This document shows, piece by piece, positions 6,649 to 14,078 of a stretch of DNA of 15,084 nucleotides. The stretch is from contig JAEZXP010000155.1 in NCBI GenBank assembly GCA_023419655.1, positions 1 to 15,084 on the forward strand, written 5' to 3'. The notes under the pieces were generated by a model. It did not search any database and had not been told where the DNA came from. It saw only the letters and a list, made by a program, of their open reading frames with translations. A program made the translations under genes and the position numbers. The first letter of the stretch is position 1. Every line of letters starts with the position of its first letter. This stretch comes from Bacillota bacterium. Lineage in GTDB: Bacteria > Bacillota > Clostridia > Lachnospirales > Lachnospiraceae.

Positions 6649-6660
6649 GCGGCTTGCCGC
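6649..6660. repeat. Small GC-rich hairpin after glmM
   Basis: GCGGC and GCCGC are perfect inverted repeats around TT in the glmM-tig gap. The following sequence is A-rich, not T-rich, so it is not a standard intrinsic terminator on the plus strand. It may stabilise the glmM transcript end. Confidence 0.35.
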
Positions 6661-6696
6661 AGCAGAAAATAAAATATAGTATTTACAGAATTACTA

Positions 6697-6705
6697 TGTT
6701 ATAAT
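6697..6705 (+). promoter_or_regulatory. Upstream extended -10 promoter for tig-clpP-clpX
   Basis: TGTTATAAT (6697-6705) is a perfect extended -10 (TGN plus TATAAT). No consensus -35 lies at 17 bp; TTTACA (6682-6687) is too close. The predicted start is near 6712, giving a leader of about 100 nt. Confidence 0.5.
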
Positions 6706-6725
6706 ATCCAAGATAAGCAGATAAG

Positions 6726-6750
6726 TAACATAATCATGTTATGGTAAAAT
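6726..6750 (+). promoter_or_regulatory. Second extended -10 promoter for tig with a flanking dyad
   Basis: TGGTAAAAT (6742-6750) is a second extended -10, 45 bp after the first. Immediately upstream is the dyad TAACAT-AATC-ATGTTA (6726-6741), a candidate operator. The predicted start near 6757 gives a leader of about 54 nt. Confidence 0.4.
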
Positions 6751-6810
6751 GTATTGTTTTGCTTGGATAAATGTATAAATGGTACATAATACAAGGAGGA
6801 TTTCAAAAAA

Positions 6811-8097
6811 ATGAGTTTACAAGTTGAAAAATTAGAAAAAAATATGGCAAAGCTTACGATAGAGGCTTCTGCAGACGAATTTGCAAATGCTATCCAGAAA
6901 GCATACCAGAAGAATAAGGGCAAAATGAATGTTCAGGGCTTCCGTAAAGGAAAGGCACCTCTGGCTATAATAGAGAAGATGTATGGAGTGAGTGTTTTTT
7001 ACGAGGATGCCGCCAATGAGATTATTCCGGAGGCATATGAGAAGGCAGCCCTTGAAAGCGGCCTTGAGATTGTATCAAGACCGGAGATTGATGTTGTACA
7101 GATAGAGAAGGGCAAGCCTTTTATCTTTACAGCAGAAGTTGCCGTTAAGCCGGAGGTTACGCTTGGCAAATACAAGGGTATCGAGATAGAAAAGCGTGAG
7201 GCTGATGTAACGGACGAAGAGGTGATGGCGCGCATTGAAAAGGAAAGAGACCAGAATTCCAGAATGATAACAGTGGATGACAGGCCGATTCAAATGAATG
7301 ACATTGCTGTAATTGATTTTGAAGGTTTTGTCGATGGGGTTCCGTTTGAAGGCGGTAAGGGAGAGGGATATTCACTAACGATTGGTTCCCATTCCTTCAT
7401 TGATAATTTCGAGGACCAGTTGATTGGAAAATCTCTGGGAGAAGAGTTGGATGTAAACGTAACCTTCCCTGAAGAATATCATGCGAAGGATTTGGCAGGA
7501 AAGCCCGCTCTTTTCAAGGTTAAGATTAATGAAATCAAAGTCAAGGAGCTTCCTGAGCTGGATGATGATTTTGCACAGGAGGTATCCGAATTTGATACCC
7601 TGGATGAATACAAGGAAAGTATTAAGGCTTCCATAAAGGAAGAAAAAGAGAAGGAATTAAAGACAGCCAAGGAAAACGAGATTGTTGACAAAATTATTGA
7701 AGACGCGGCAATGGAGATTCCGGACCCGATGGTAGAATCACAGGTCAGACAGATGGCGGATGATTTTGCACAGAGAATGCAGTATCAAGGCTTATCCATG
7801 GAGCAGTACTTCCAGTTTACAGGAGCAGATGCCCATAAATTCTTTGACAGCTTAAGACCGCAGGCTATAAAGAGGATTCAGAGCCGCCTTGTTCTCGAGG
7901 CCATTGTTAAGGCAGAGAATATCGAGATTACGGAGGAAGAGTTAGAAAAGGAATTGACAGAGATGGCTTCCATGTACAAGATGGAGCTTGATAAATTAAA
8001 AGAGCTTATTGGTGATAAGGAAAAAGAGCAGATTGAGGCAGATATTGCAGTTCAAAAAGCAGTTGACCTTGTTGCTGCTGCAGCTGTTGAGGTATAA
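6811..8097 (+). CDS. tig: Trigger factor, ribosome-associated chaperone
   Basis: A 428-residue protein, full length for trigger factor. The N-terminal ribosome-binding domain carries GFRKGKAP (43-50), with the FRK ribosome-docking motif in the position seen in E. coli. The FKBP-type peptidyl-prolyl isomerase domain follows at about 160-245 (VIDFEGFVDGVPFEGGKGEG through FKVKINEIK). A helical C-terminal chaperone region is rich in Glu and Lys, with KEEKEKELKTAKENEI near its start. It binds nascent chains at the ribosome exit. AAGGAGGA (6793-6800) precedes the ATG. It heads a three-gene unit with clpP (32-nt gap) and clpX. Confidence 0.96.
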   Translation: MSLQVEKLEKNMAKLTIEASADEFANAIQKAYQKNKGKMNVQGFRKGKAPLAIIEKMYGVSVFYEDAANEIIPEAYEKAALESGLEIVSRPEIDVVQIEKGKPFIFTAEVAVKPEVTLGKYKGIEIEKREADVTDEEVMARIEKERDQNSRMITVDDRPIQMNDIAVIDFEGFVDGVPFEGGKGEGYSLTIGSHSFIDNFEDQLIGKSLGEELDVNVTFPEEYHAKDLAGKPALFKVKINEIKVKELPELDDDFAQEVSEFDTLDEYKESIKASIKEEKEKELKTAKENEIVDKIIEDAAMEIPDPMVESQVRQMADDFAQRMQYQGLSMEQYFQFTGADAHKFFDSLRPQAIKRIQSRLVLEAIVKAENIEITEEELEKELTEMASMYKMELDKLKELIGDKEKEQIEADIAVQKAVDLVAAAAVEV

Positions 8098-8129
8098 CAG
8101 CGACCCTATAGAAAAAGGAGGATATCGAG

Positions 8130-8711
8130 ATGAGTTTAGTACCTTATGTAATAGAGCAAACCAGTCGTGGTGAGAGAAGCTATGATATATTTTCAAGACT
8201 GCTAAAGGAAAGAATTATATTTCTGGGTGAGGAAGTGAATGACGCGACAGCCAGCTTGATTGTGGCGCAGCTGCTTTTTTTGGAATCCGAAGACCCCGGA
8301 AAGGATATAAACTTTTATATTAATAGTCCCGGCGGCTCTGTAACCGCAGGTATGGCAATTTATGATACCATGAACTATATCAAATGTGATGTTTCTACCA
8401 TCTGTATCGGTATGGCAGCAAGCATGGGAGCGTTCCTGCTGTCAGGCGGAACAAAAGGCAAGAGATTTGCACTGCCCAATGCAGAAGTAATGATTCACCA
8501 GCCGTCAGGCGGAGCCAGAGGACAGGCGACAGATATTAAGATTGTTGCGGATAACATCATTAAAACCAGAACAAAGATTAACGAGATATTAGCTGCAAAT
8601 ACAGGAAAGCCATTGAGTGTAATCGAAGTCGATACCGAAAGAGATTTTTATATGAGTGCTGAAGAAGCACAAAAATATGGTATTATCGATGGTATTTTAT
8701 CTCCCAGATAA
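8130..8711 (+). CDS. clpP: ATP-dependent Clp protease proteolytic subunit
   Basis: A 193-residue serine peptidase that forms the double-ring barrel and works with ClpX (and ClpA/C-type partners) to degrade unfolded or tagged proteins. The catalytic triad is visible: Ser98 in GMAASMGA, His123 in VMIHQPSGG and Asp172 in ERDF. The N-terminal VPYVIEQTSRGERSYDIFSRLL is typical, with hardly any propeptide. The ribosome binding site AAGGAGGA (8115-8122) is 7 nt upstream. No CtsR-type tandem GGTCAAA heptads are seen before tig or clpP, so the common Firmicutes heat-shock control is not evident at this copy. Confidence 0.97.
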   Translation: MSLVPYVIEQTSRGERSYDIFSRLLKERIIFLGEEVNDATASLIVAQLLFLESEDPGKDINFYINSPGGSVTAGMAIYDTMNYIKCDVSTICIGMAASMGAFLLSGGTKGKRFALPNAEVMIHQPSGGARGQATDIKIVADNIIKTRTKINEILAANTGKPLSVIEVDTERDFYMSAEEAQKYGIIDGILSPR

Positions 8712-8756
8712 TGGCCGCCATGTTTTGCATGATTCAGAAAATGAGGTGAAATATCA

Positions 8757-10052
8757 ATGGCAGGAAAAGTAGATGACCGAAAGCAGCTGAGATGCTCCTT
8801 TTGTAATAAGACACAGGACCAGGTCAGAAAATTGATTGCCGGACCGGGAGTATACATCTGTGATGAATGCATAGAGATATGCAGTGAAATTATTGAAGAG
8901 GAGTTTGATGGAGCACCGATTGCGGATACAGACATTAATCTGCTAAAGCCGGCGGAAATCAAGAGCTTTTTGGACCAGCATGTAATCGGACAGGATGAAG
9001 CGAAAAAGGTATTATCCGTTGCGGTTTATAATCATTATAAGAGAGTATTGGCGGATAAAGACCTGGATGTGGAGCTTCAAAAGAGCAACATACTGATGAT
9101 AGGGCCTACAGGCTCAGGAAAGACATATCTGGCACAGACCCTGGCAAAGTTGCTGAATGTACCTTTTGCCATTGCGGATGCTACAGCCTTGACAGAGGCC
9201 GGCTATGTCGGTGAGGATGTGGAGAACATCCTGTTAAAAATTATTCAGGCTTCTGATTTTGATATCGAGCGTGCCCAATATGGAATTATATATATTGACG
9301 AGATTGATAAAATCACAAGAAAATCCGAGAACACATCCATTACAAGAGATGTATCGGGAGAAGGTGTACAGCAGGCGCTGTTAAAAATACTGGAGGGAAC
9401 AGTGGCATCTGTTCCGCCGCAAGGTGGCAGAAAGCATCCTCATCAGGAATTTATACAGATTGACACAACCAATATTCTGTTTATCTGCGGAGGAGCCTTT
9501 GACGGCCTTGAGAAGATAATTGAATCCAGAATTGGTAAGAAGTCCATCGGATTTAATGCGCAGATTGCTGAAAAGAATAAGAACAATGTCGGAGAGCTGT
9601 TCCGCCAGTCCATGCCCCAGGATTTGATTAAATTCGGTCTTATACCTGAATTCGTAGGGCGTGTGCCGGTATGTGTTGCCTTGGATGCACTTGATGAGGC
9701 AGCCCTGGTACGGATATTGACAGAGCCGAAGAACGCAATAACCAAGCAATATAAGAAATTATTCGAGATAGATGGGGTTGAGCTGGAGTTTGATGAGGGT
9801 GCCATCGAAGAAATCGCCAGCAAGAGCTTTAGCAGAAAGATAGGAGCCAGAGGACTTCGGGCAATTATGGAATCCTCAATGATGGATGCTATGTTTGAAA
9901 TCCCGTCGGACAGCAATATTGTTAAATGCATTATTACAAGGGAAGTCATACTTGGCAAAGAAAAGCCCAAGCTTGTCATGGCTGAAGAAGGTGTGGTCAG
10001 AAAGCCCTCGATAAAACGGTCTTCAAAAAAGAGCAAAGGTGAAATTGCTTAG
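8757..10052 (+). CDS. clpX: ATP-dependent Clp protease ATP-binding subunit ClpX
   Basis: A 431-residue AAA+ unfoldase of full length. The N-terminal C4 zinc finger uses Cys13, Cys16, Cys35 and Cys38 for adaptor and substrate binding. Walker A is GPTGSGKT (116-123), Walker B ends in Asp181-Glu182 (IIYIDEIDKI), and the substrate-contact pore loop GRKHPHQ is present. The IGF loop (KKSIGFN) that docks ClpX on ClpP is intact, fitting the adjacent clpP. The C-terminus is basic (KRSSKKSKGEIA). GAGGTGA (8743-8749) sits 7 nt before the ATG and 45 nt separate it from clpP, so the two are co-transcribed. lon, often next in this cluster in Firmicutes, is absent. Confidence 0.97.
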   Translation: MAGKVDDRKQLRCSFCNKTQDQVRKLIAGPGVYICDECIEICSEIIEEEFDGAPIADTDINLLKPAEIKSFLDQHVIGQDEAKKVLSVAVYNHYKRVLADKDLDVELQKSNILMIGPTGSGKTYLAQTLAKLLNVPFAIADATALTEAGYVGEDVENILLKIIQASDFDIERAQYGIIYIDEIDKITRKSENTSITRDVSGEGVQQALLKILEGTVASVPPQGGRKHPHQEFIQIDTTNILFICGGAFDGLEKIIESRIGKKSIGFNAQIAEKNKNNVGELFRQSMPQDLIKFGLIPEFVGRVPVCVALDALDEAALVRILTEPKNAITKQYKKLFEIDGVELEFDEGAIEEIASKSFSRKIGARGLRAIMESSMMDAMFEIPSDSNIVKCIITREVILGKEKPKLVMAEEGVVRKPSIKRSSKKSKGEIA

Positions 10053-10078
10053 AGACAGATATCAGAGATAATTATACG

Positions 10079-10116
10079 AAGGAGCACCGGTATTCTTTCA
10101 CACCGGTGCCCCTTTT
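10079..10116 (+). terminator. Terminator hairpin between clpX and ysxC
   Basis: AAGG plus GCACCGGT (10079-10091) pairs with ACCGGTGC plus CCTT (10102-10114), with one A/C mismatch and a 10-nt loop, followed by a short T-run. It ends the clpX transcript. Only about 16 nt separate it from the ysxC ribosome binding site, so ysxC needs read-through or a promoter inside or before the hairpin. Confidence 0.75.
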
Positions 10117-10145
10117 AAATATTCATCGCGCAGGAGGTGAAAGTT

Positions 10146-10739
10146 ATGGTAATAAAGAATGTGAATCTTGAAACGATATGTGGAATCACCAGTGATTTTC
10201 CTGAGAACGATAAGCCGGAGATTGCCTTTGCCGGTAAGTCGAACGTGGGAAAGTCTTCCTTAATTAATACGCTTATGAACCGGAAATCCCTGGCCCGAAC
10301 CTCATCGCAGCCCGGTAAGACCCAGACAATTAATTATTACAATATCAACGATGCTTTGTATTTTGTGGACCTTCCGGGATACGGCTATGCAAAGATTGCA
10401 GAGGTTGTGAGAGAGAAATGGGGTAAGATGGTGGAGCGGTATCTGATGAGCTCGAAGCAGCTTAAGGTTATATTTCTTCTTATTGATATCCGCCATGAGC
10501 CATCCCAAAATGACAGAAATATGTATGAGTGGATTGTATATCACGGTTTTATGCCTGTTATTGTTGCCACTAAGATGGATAAACTCAAAAGAAGTCAGGT
10601 TGCCGGTCATGTAAAAATGATAAAAGAAGGTATCGGGGCAAGACAGGATACAAAAATATTCCCCTTTTCCTCATTGACGAGACAGGGGAAGGATGAAATC
10701 TGGGCTTATATTGAGGAAGCCTGCGGATTATTGAACTAA
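10146..10739 (+). CDS. ysxC: Ribosome biogenesis GTP-binding protein YsxC/EngB
   Basis: A 197-residue TRAFAC-class GTPase needed for 50S subunit assembly. The G motifs are clear: G1 GKSNVGKS (30-37), the switch region TSSQPGKTQTINYY (52-65) with G2 Thr, G3 DLPG (75-78) and G4 TKMD (142-145). GYGYAK after G3 is a family hallmark. The start is ATG 10146, 5 nt after AGGAGGTGA (10132-10140); an in-frame GTG at 10137 lies inside that site and is not used. The stop overlaps the stop of the convergent DUF4364 gene by 4 nt. A weak promoter-like pair (TTGCTT 10045, GATAAT 10067, 16 bp) precedes the hairpin. Confidence 0.95.
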   Translation: MVIKNVNLETICGITSDFPENDKPEIAFAGKSNVGKSSLINTLMNRKSLARTSSQPGKTQTINYYNINDALYFVDLPGYGYAKIAEVVREKWGKMVERYLMSSKQLKVIFLLIDIRHEPSQNDRNMYEWIVYHGFMPVIVATKMDKLKRSQVAGHVKMIKEGIGARQDTKIFPFSSLTRQGKDEIWAYIEEACGLLN

Positions 10740-11254
10740 TTTAATAAAGATGACATCAGATAGGTATAGATATCCGAGCTTTTTGCATTCCAGTTATTGC
10801 ACATGGTGACCGCCTCTTCCTCAGTAGGAACACTGAGAGTCAGGTCAATAATATGGGTGTCTCTTTCAATTACACTAAGCCGCACAGAGAACTCACCCTT
10901 TTTTATCTGTCTGTAATCAGAAGGAGAGGATACCTCCTCTTTCAGTTTGTATTTGTTCTCGATAAGATATTGGTCAATATCCTCTTTGATTCCCGGAGAA
11001 ACCAGATTGTCAAAGAATAGAAGCGTCTCTTTTCCGCTGTCGGTAATCATATAAAGCGAACTGTTGCGTATGGTTTTTGCAGCGATGTATTCATCATCCA
11101 GAAGCTCTGAAATTGCCCTTTGGATATTGAAATAATTGGTGTATTCTTTTTCCAGAATAAATGCCGTCAGCTGTGCATTGGACAACGGAAAATCAACGCG
11201 GCTTAGAATATAGAGTATCATTAATTTATAAAGCATAAAGGTATCGGTTCCCAT
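10736..11254 (-). CDS. DUF4364 family protein, winged-helix-like
   Basis: A 172-residue protein matching my memory of the DUF4364 family of Clostridia. The N-terminal half looks like a winged-helix domain: LYKLMILYILSRVDFPLSNAQL, then a recognition-like helix NIQRAISELLDDEYI and the wing SLYMITDSGKETL (to about residue 79). The second half has the beta-rich end FSVRLSVIERDTHIIDLTLSVPTEEEA that is usual for the family. A DNA-binding or regulatory role is inferred from the fold only. AAGGAG (minus strand, 11263-11268) lies 8 nt before the ATG and overlaps the stop codon of the upstream radical SAM gene, so translation is likely coupled. The 3' end overlaps the ysxC stop by 4 nt. Confidence 0.85.
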   Translation of the reverse strand: MGTDTFMLYKLMILYILSRVDFPLSNAQLTAFILEKEYTNYFNIQRAISELLDDEYIAAKTIRNSSLYMITDSGKETLLFFDNLVSPGIKEDIDQYLIENKYKLKEEVSSPSDYRQIKKGEFSVRLSVIERDTHIIDLTLSVPTEEEAVTMCNNWNAKSSDIYTYLMSSLLN

Positions 11255-11266
11255 AGTAGCATCTCC

Positions 11267-12244
11267 TTATGTGTAATATTTTCCCTGCCAGGAATCTCTT
11301 TCTTTCATTGTATGGTGGAGTGTATTCAGTACCAGCCTTTTGTTGCCGCTCCAAAGAGGAGCCAGCAGAATTTCCTTCGGCCCGTCTCCTGTGAGCCGGT
11401 GAATTACCAGCTCCCGGGGCAGATGTTCAAGACAGCTTATTACCAGGCTGATATAATCCTCCATAGACAATACGGCACGGTATTCCGGCAATTTATCCTC
11501 CAAGTAGAGTCTGCCAAGCTCTGTGCCGTCCAGTATATGCATTAGTTGCAGCTTGATGCCCTGAATCAGTCCAAGGTCAGAAAGCCCGCCTATATATTCC
11601 ATGGTTTTTAAGATATCATCTTTTGACTCTCCCGGCAACCCAAGAATAGTATGAACAATTACAGGAATACCTGCAAGGCGAAGCTTACCGACAGCCTCTT
11701 CAAATACCGCAAGCTCATATCCCCGTCTTATCCACCTGGCCGTATCCTCATGGGATGTTTGAAGTCCAAGTTCAATCCAGACAGGTTTTATAGAATGAAG
11801 CCGTCTCAATAAGGAAAGGACATCCTCTCCCAGGCAGTCAGGCCGGGTTGCGATGGAAAGAACGGCAATATCCGGATGGCGGATAGCCTCTGTGAATATC
11901 CGTTCAAGATAAGCAACAGGGGCATGGGTATTGGTAAAGGCTTGAAAATAAGCGATATATTGTGTAGAATGATGATAAGGAAGCTTCTTTTCAACCAGCT
12001 TTTTGGCTTCCTCAATCTGATTCGCCACGGGTATAGAGGCGGCGGGACTAAAATCCCCGGAACCTCCCTTGCTGCAGAAGATACATCCGCCGGTACCGAT
12101 GGTGCCGTCTCTGTTCGGACAGCTCATGCCGCCATTTAGAGAAAGCTTATATAATTTTTTGCCGAAAGTACTTTTTAATTCATAATCCAGAGAGTGATAT
12201 CTTTTACCCTCCCAGAATCGGTTATCTTTGATTTCATATGGCAT
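11267..12244 (-). CDS. ytqA: TIGR01212-family radical SAM protein (YtqA/YhcC-like)
   Basis: A 325-residue radical SAM enzyme. The iron-sulfur cysteines are Cys42, Cys54 and Cys57 in CPNRDGTIGTGGCIFC, the longer CX11CX2C spacing of this family rather than CX3CX2C. Other marks are SIATRPDCL, WIELGLQTSHEDTARWIRRGY and VIVHTILGLPGE. The B. subtilis relative YtqA has been linked to 5-methylaminomethyl-uridine formation at the tRNA wobble position (also named MnmL); I recall this from the literature and the assignment here is by family likeness. Its methyltransferase partner YtqB is not in the window. The ribosome binding site is weak (AGGT 7 nt upstream). It is first in a two-gene unit with DUF4364. 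Confidence 0.88.
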   Translation of the reverse strand: MPYEIKDNRFWEGKRYHSLDYELKSTFGKKLYKLSLNGGMSCPNRDGTIGTGGCIFCSKGGSGDFSPAASIPVANQIEEAKKLVEKKLPYHHSTQYIAYFQAFTNTHAPVAYLERIFTEAIRHPDIAVLSIATRPDCLGEDVLSLLRRLHSIKPVWIELGLQTSHEDTARWIRRGYELAVFEEAVGKLRLAGIPVIVHTILGLPGESKDDILKTMEYIGGLSDLGLIQGIKLQLMHILDGTELGRLYLEDKLPEYRAVLSMEDYISLVISCLEHLPRELVIHRLTGDGPKEILLAPLWSGNKRLVLNTLHHTMKERDSWQGKYYT

Positions 12245-12255
12245 ACGGTTTACCT

Positions 12256-12285
12256 GATTAATAATTATAGTGGATAATAGTAATC
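12256..12285 (-). promoter_or_regulatory. Imperfect dyad and -10 candidate upstream of ytqA
   Basis: On the minus strand TATAAT (12264-12269) is a good -10 for ytqA, though no clear -35 is seen. It lies inside an imperfect dyad in which GATTA (12256) mirrors TAATC (12281) and ATTAT (12264) mirrors ATAAT (12274). The A/T-rich content makes this weak. Confidence 0.3.
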
Positions 12286-12343
12286 ATAGCATTGGCAGGG
12301 TATGAAATCAAGAGATACATAAAACGCTTTTAAATGAAAATAT

Positions 12344-12372
12344 TTTACTTTCTGCACAAAAGGGTGTATAAT
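12344..12372 (+). promoter_or_regulatory. Sigma-A promoter of rho
   Basis: TTTACT (12344-12349) and a perfect TATAAT (12367-12372) are 17 bp apart. The predicted start near 12379 gives a leader of about 108 nt before rho. Confidence 0.7.
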
Positions 12373-12388
12373 AAGGATAAGCATAACC

Positions 12389-12470
12389 CGAGGATAACGA
12401 ATCCTTCGCAAATTTTCTATATCATATCTGTCCCCCATACTCCAATCCAGACAAGAATCCGATAAATAAC
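12389..12470 (+). promoter_or_regulatory. rho leader: small hairpin then C-rich, G-poor stretch (candidate rut site)
   Basis: A hairpin (AGGAT 12391-12395 with ATCCT 12401-12405, extended by CG/CG) is followed by 60 nt (12411-12470) holding 17 C and only 4 G, with CCCCC at 12432-12436. Unstructured C-rich, G-poor RNA is what Rho loads on, and rho genes in E. coli and B. subtilis are autoregulated in their leaders. That this stretch acts so here is inference. Confidence 0.4.
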
Positions 12471-12486
12471 CAAAGGAGCTGAATTT

Positions 12487-13851
12487 ATGGAAATTATATA
12501 TGATTCAATGACTCTTATTAAATTAAGAGAGCACGCAAAAGAAAAAGGAATGAAGAACATTACTTCGCTTAAAAAGAGTGAATTGATAGAAGCATTAAAG
12601 GCTTATGATTTGGGTGAAACTACCAAGGATAACCATACAGAAGACAATAATAGTGAAACGGCTCCCGTTCCTCATAAGGAGGATAAAAGACAGTCTGGCC
12701 ATTCGGAGATGGAGCAGCTTGACAGCGGTGAAACCAAGGAGGGAATTCTTGAGGTTTTGCCGGATGGGTATGGCTTTATACGATGTGATAACTATCTTCC
12801 CGGTGAAAATGATGTCTATGTATCTCCCGCTCAGATAAGAAGGTTTAATCTTAAGACCGGTGATATTGTTATGGGAAATACCCGGGTTAAGAGCCAGAGT
12901 GAGAAATTCTCCGCCCTGTTATATATCAAGTCGGTCAATGGATTTCATCCCGGTGAGGCGGGGAGGCGTCCTAAATTCGAGGACCTTACACCGATTTTTC
13001 CAAATGAGCGTATACATCTGGAAACGCCCGGCGTAGGTGTTGCCATGCGTATGGTGGATTTGATTTCTCCTATCGGAAAAGGACAAAGAGGAATGATTGT
13101 GTCCCAGCCAAAGACAGGAAAGACGACCCTGCTAAAGCAGATTGCCAAGGCAGTAACAAGAAACCATCCGGATATGAAGCTTATTATCCTTCTGATTGAT
13201 GAAAGACCGGAGGAGGTTACGGATATCAAGGAGTCCATAGAGGGCAGGAATGTGGAAGTTATTTATTCCACCTTTGATGAGCTTCCCGATAATCATAAGC
13301 GGGTATCGGAGATGGTTATCGAAAGAGCCAAGCGCTTAGTCGAGCACAAGCAGGATGTTATTATATTATTAGATAGTATTACAAGGCTTGCAAGAGCCTA
13401 TAACCTGACAGTACAGCCCAGCGGCAGAACTTTATCCGGCGGTCTTGACCCGGCAGCCTTATATATGCCGAAGAAGTTCTTTGGTGCAGCCCGGAACATG
13501 AGAGAAAAAGGAAGTCTTACCATTCTTGCAACCGCACTGGTGGACACCGGCAGCCGTATGGATGATGTGGTATTTGAAGAATTTAAGGGAACCGGCAATA
13601 TGGAACTGGTTCTTGACCGCGGATTATCTGAAAAACGAATCTTCCCGGCGATTGATTTGCCAAAGTCCAGTACAAGACGAGAGGACCTGCTGCTTACCCA
13701 GCCCGAGCTGGAGGCCATCTATCTGATGAGAAAGGCCCTTAACAGCATGAAATCAGATGAAGCTCTCGAGAGAATTATCGACATGTTTATACGGACAAGA
13801 ACGAATGCCGAGTTCATCGAGATAATCAAAAAGACAAAAATTGTTTTTTAG
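12487..13851 (+). CDS. rho: Transcription termination factor Rho
   Basis: A 454-residue hexameric RNA-dependent ATPase. The N-terminal helical Rho_N domain covers about 1-43. A polar, charged linker at 44-84 is absent from the E. coli protein. The cold-shock RNA-binding domain (about 85-150) keeps GYGFIRC and VSPAQIRRFNLKTGD. The motor domain has Walker A QPKTGKTT (207-214), LLIDERPEEVTDI, LLDSITRLARAYN and the R-loop/bicyclomycin-pocket region with SGRTLSGGLDP and GTGNMELVLDR. AAAGGAG lies 8 nt upstream of the ATG. The gene has its own promoter and a C-rich leader, and a hairpin follows it. Confidence 0.96.
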   Translation: MEIIYDSMTLIKLREHAKEKGMKNITSLKKSELIEALKAYDLGETTKDNHTEDNNSETAPVPHKEDKRQSGHSEMEQLDSGETKEGILEVLPDGYGFIRCDNYLPGENDVYVSPAQIRRFNLKTGDIVMGNTRVKSQSEKFSALLYIKSVNGFHPGEAGRRPKFEDLTPIFPNERIHLETPGVGVAMRMVDLISPIGKGQRGMIVSQPKTGKTTLLKQIAKAVTRNHPDMKLIILLIDERPEEVTDIKESIEGRNVEVIYSTFDELPDNHKRVSEMVIERAKRLVEHKQDVIILLDSITRLARAYNLTVQPSGRTLSGGLDPAALYMPKKFFGAARNMREKGSLTILATALVDTGSRMDDVVFEEFKGTGNMELVLDRGLSEKRIFPAIDLPKSSTRREDLLLTQPELEAIYLMRKALNSMKSDEALERIIDMFIRTRTNAEFIEIIKKTKIVF

Positions 13852-13876
13852 CTATCCCCATATCCATTAAATAGAT

Positions 13877-13919
13877 GAAAGCCTCTGGCCTGTTTATTCA
13901 CAGAACCGGAGGCTTTCGC
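13877..13919 (+). terminator. Hairpin after rho, probable terminator
   Basis: GAAAGCCTCTGG (13877-13888) pairs with CCGGAGGCTTTC (13905-13916) with one U-G wobble, and an inner CTGT/ACAG stem (13890-13893 with 13900-13903) continues it. Only three T follow before GCG, so it lacks a proper T-run. It may terminate weakly or stabilise the 3' end. Confidence 0.55.
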
Positions 13920-13976
13920 GTCAGAAGCGGATTCATTGCCGCCGGACGGAATATATTCTAAATTGTTTTTTGGGTA

Positions 13977-14005
13977 TTGCAAAGAAAAAATAGCTATGCT
14001 ATAAT
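13977..14005 (+). promoter_or_regulatory. Strong sigma-A promoter of rpmE
   Basis: TTGCAA (13977-13982) and TATAAT (14000-14005) are 17 bp apart, and TG at 13997-13998 makes a perfect extended -10. The predicted leader is about 67 nt. This is the best promoter match in the window, fitting a ribosomal protein gene. Confidence 0.8.
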
Positions 14006-14078
14006 TAGTAAGCTGTTTATAAATCGGGATTATTATAGATATAAATATAAGTAGATTTAGTAGTGAAGAGGTGAAATC

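Noticed and set aside
6621..6810. CtsR or CIRCE operator before the tig-clpP-clpX operon
   Set aside because: No tandem GGTCAAA heptads and no TTAGCACTC/GAGTGCTAA pair are present.
9381..10036. Long minus-strand open frames (122 and 197 codons) opposite clpX
   Set aside because: Low-complexity Ser/Ile/Leu-rich shadows of the clpX coding strand with no ribosome binding site.
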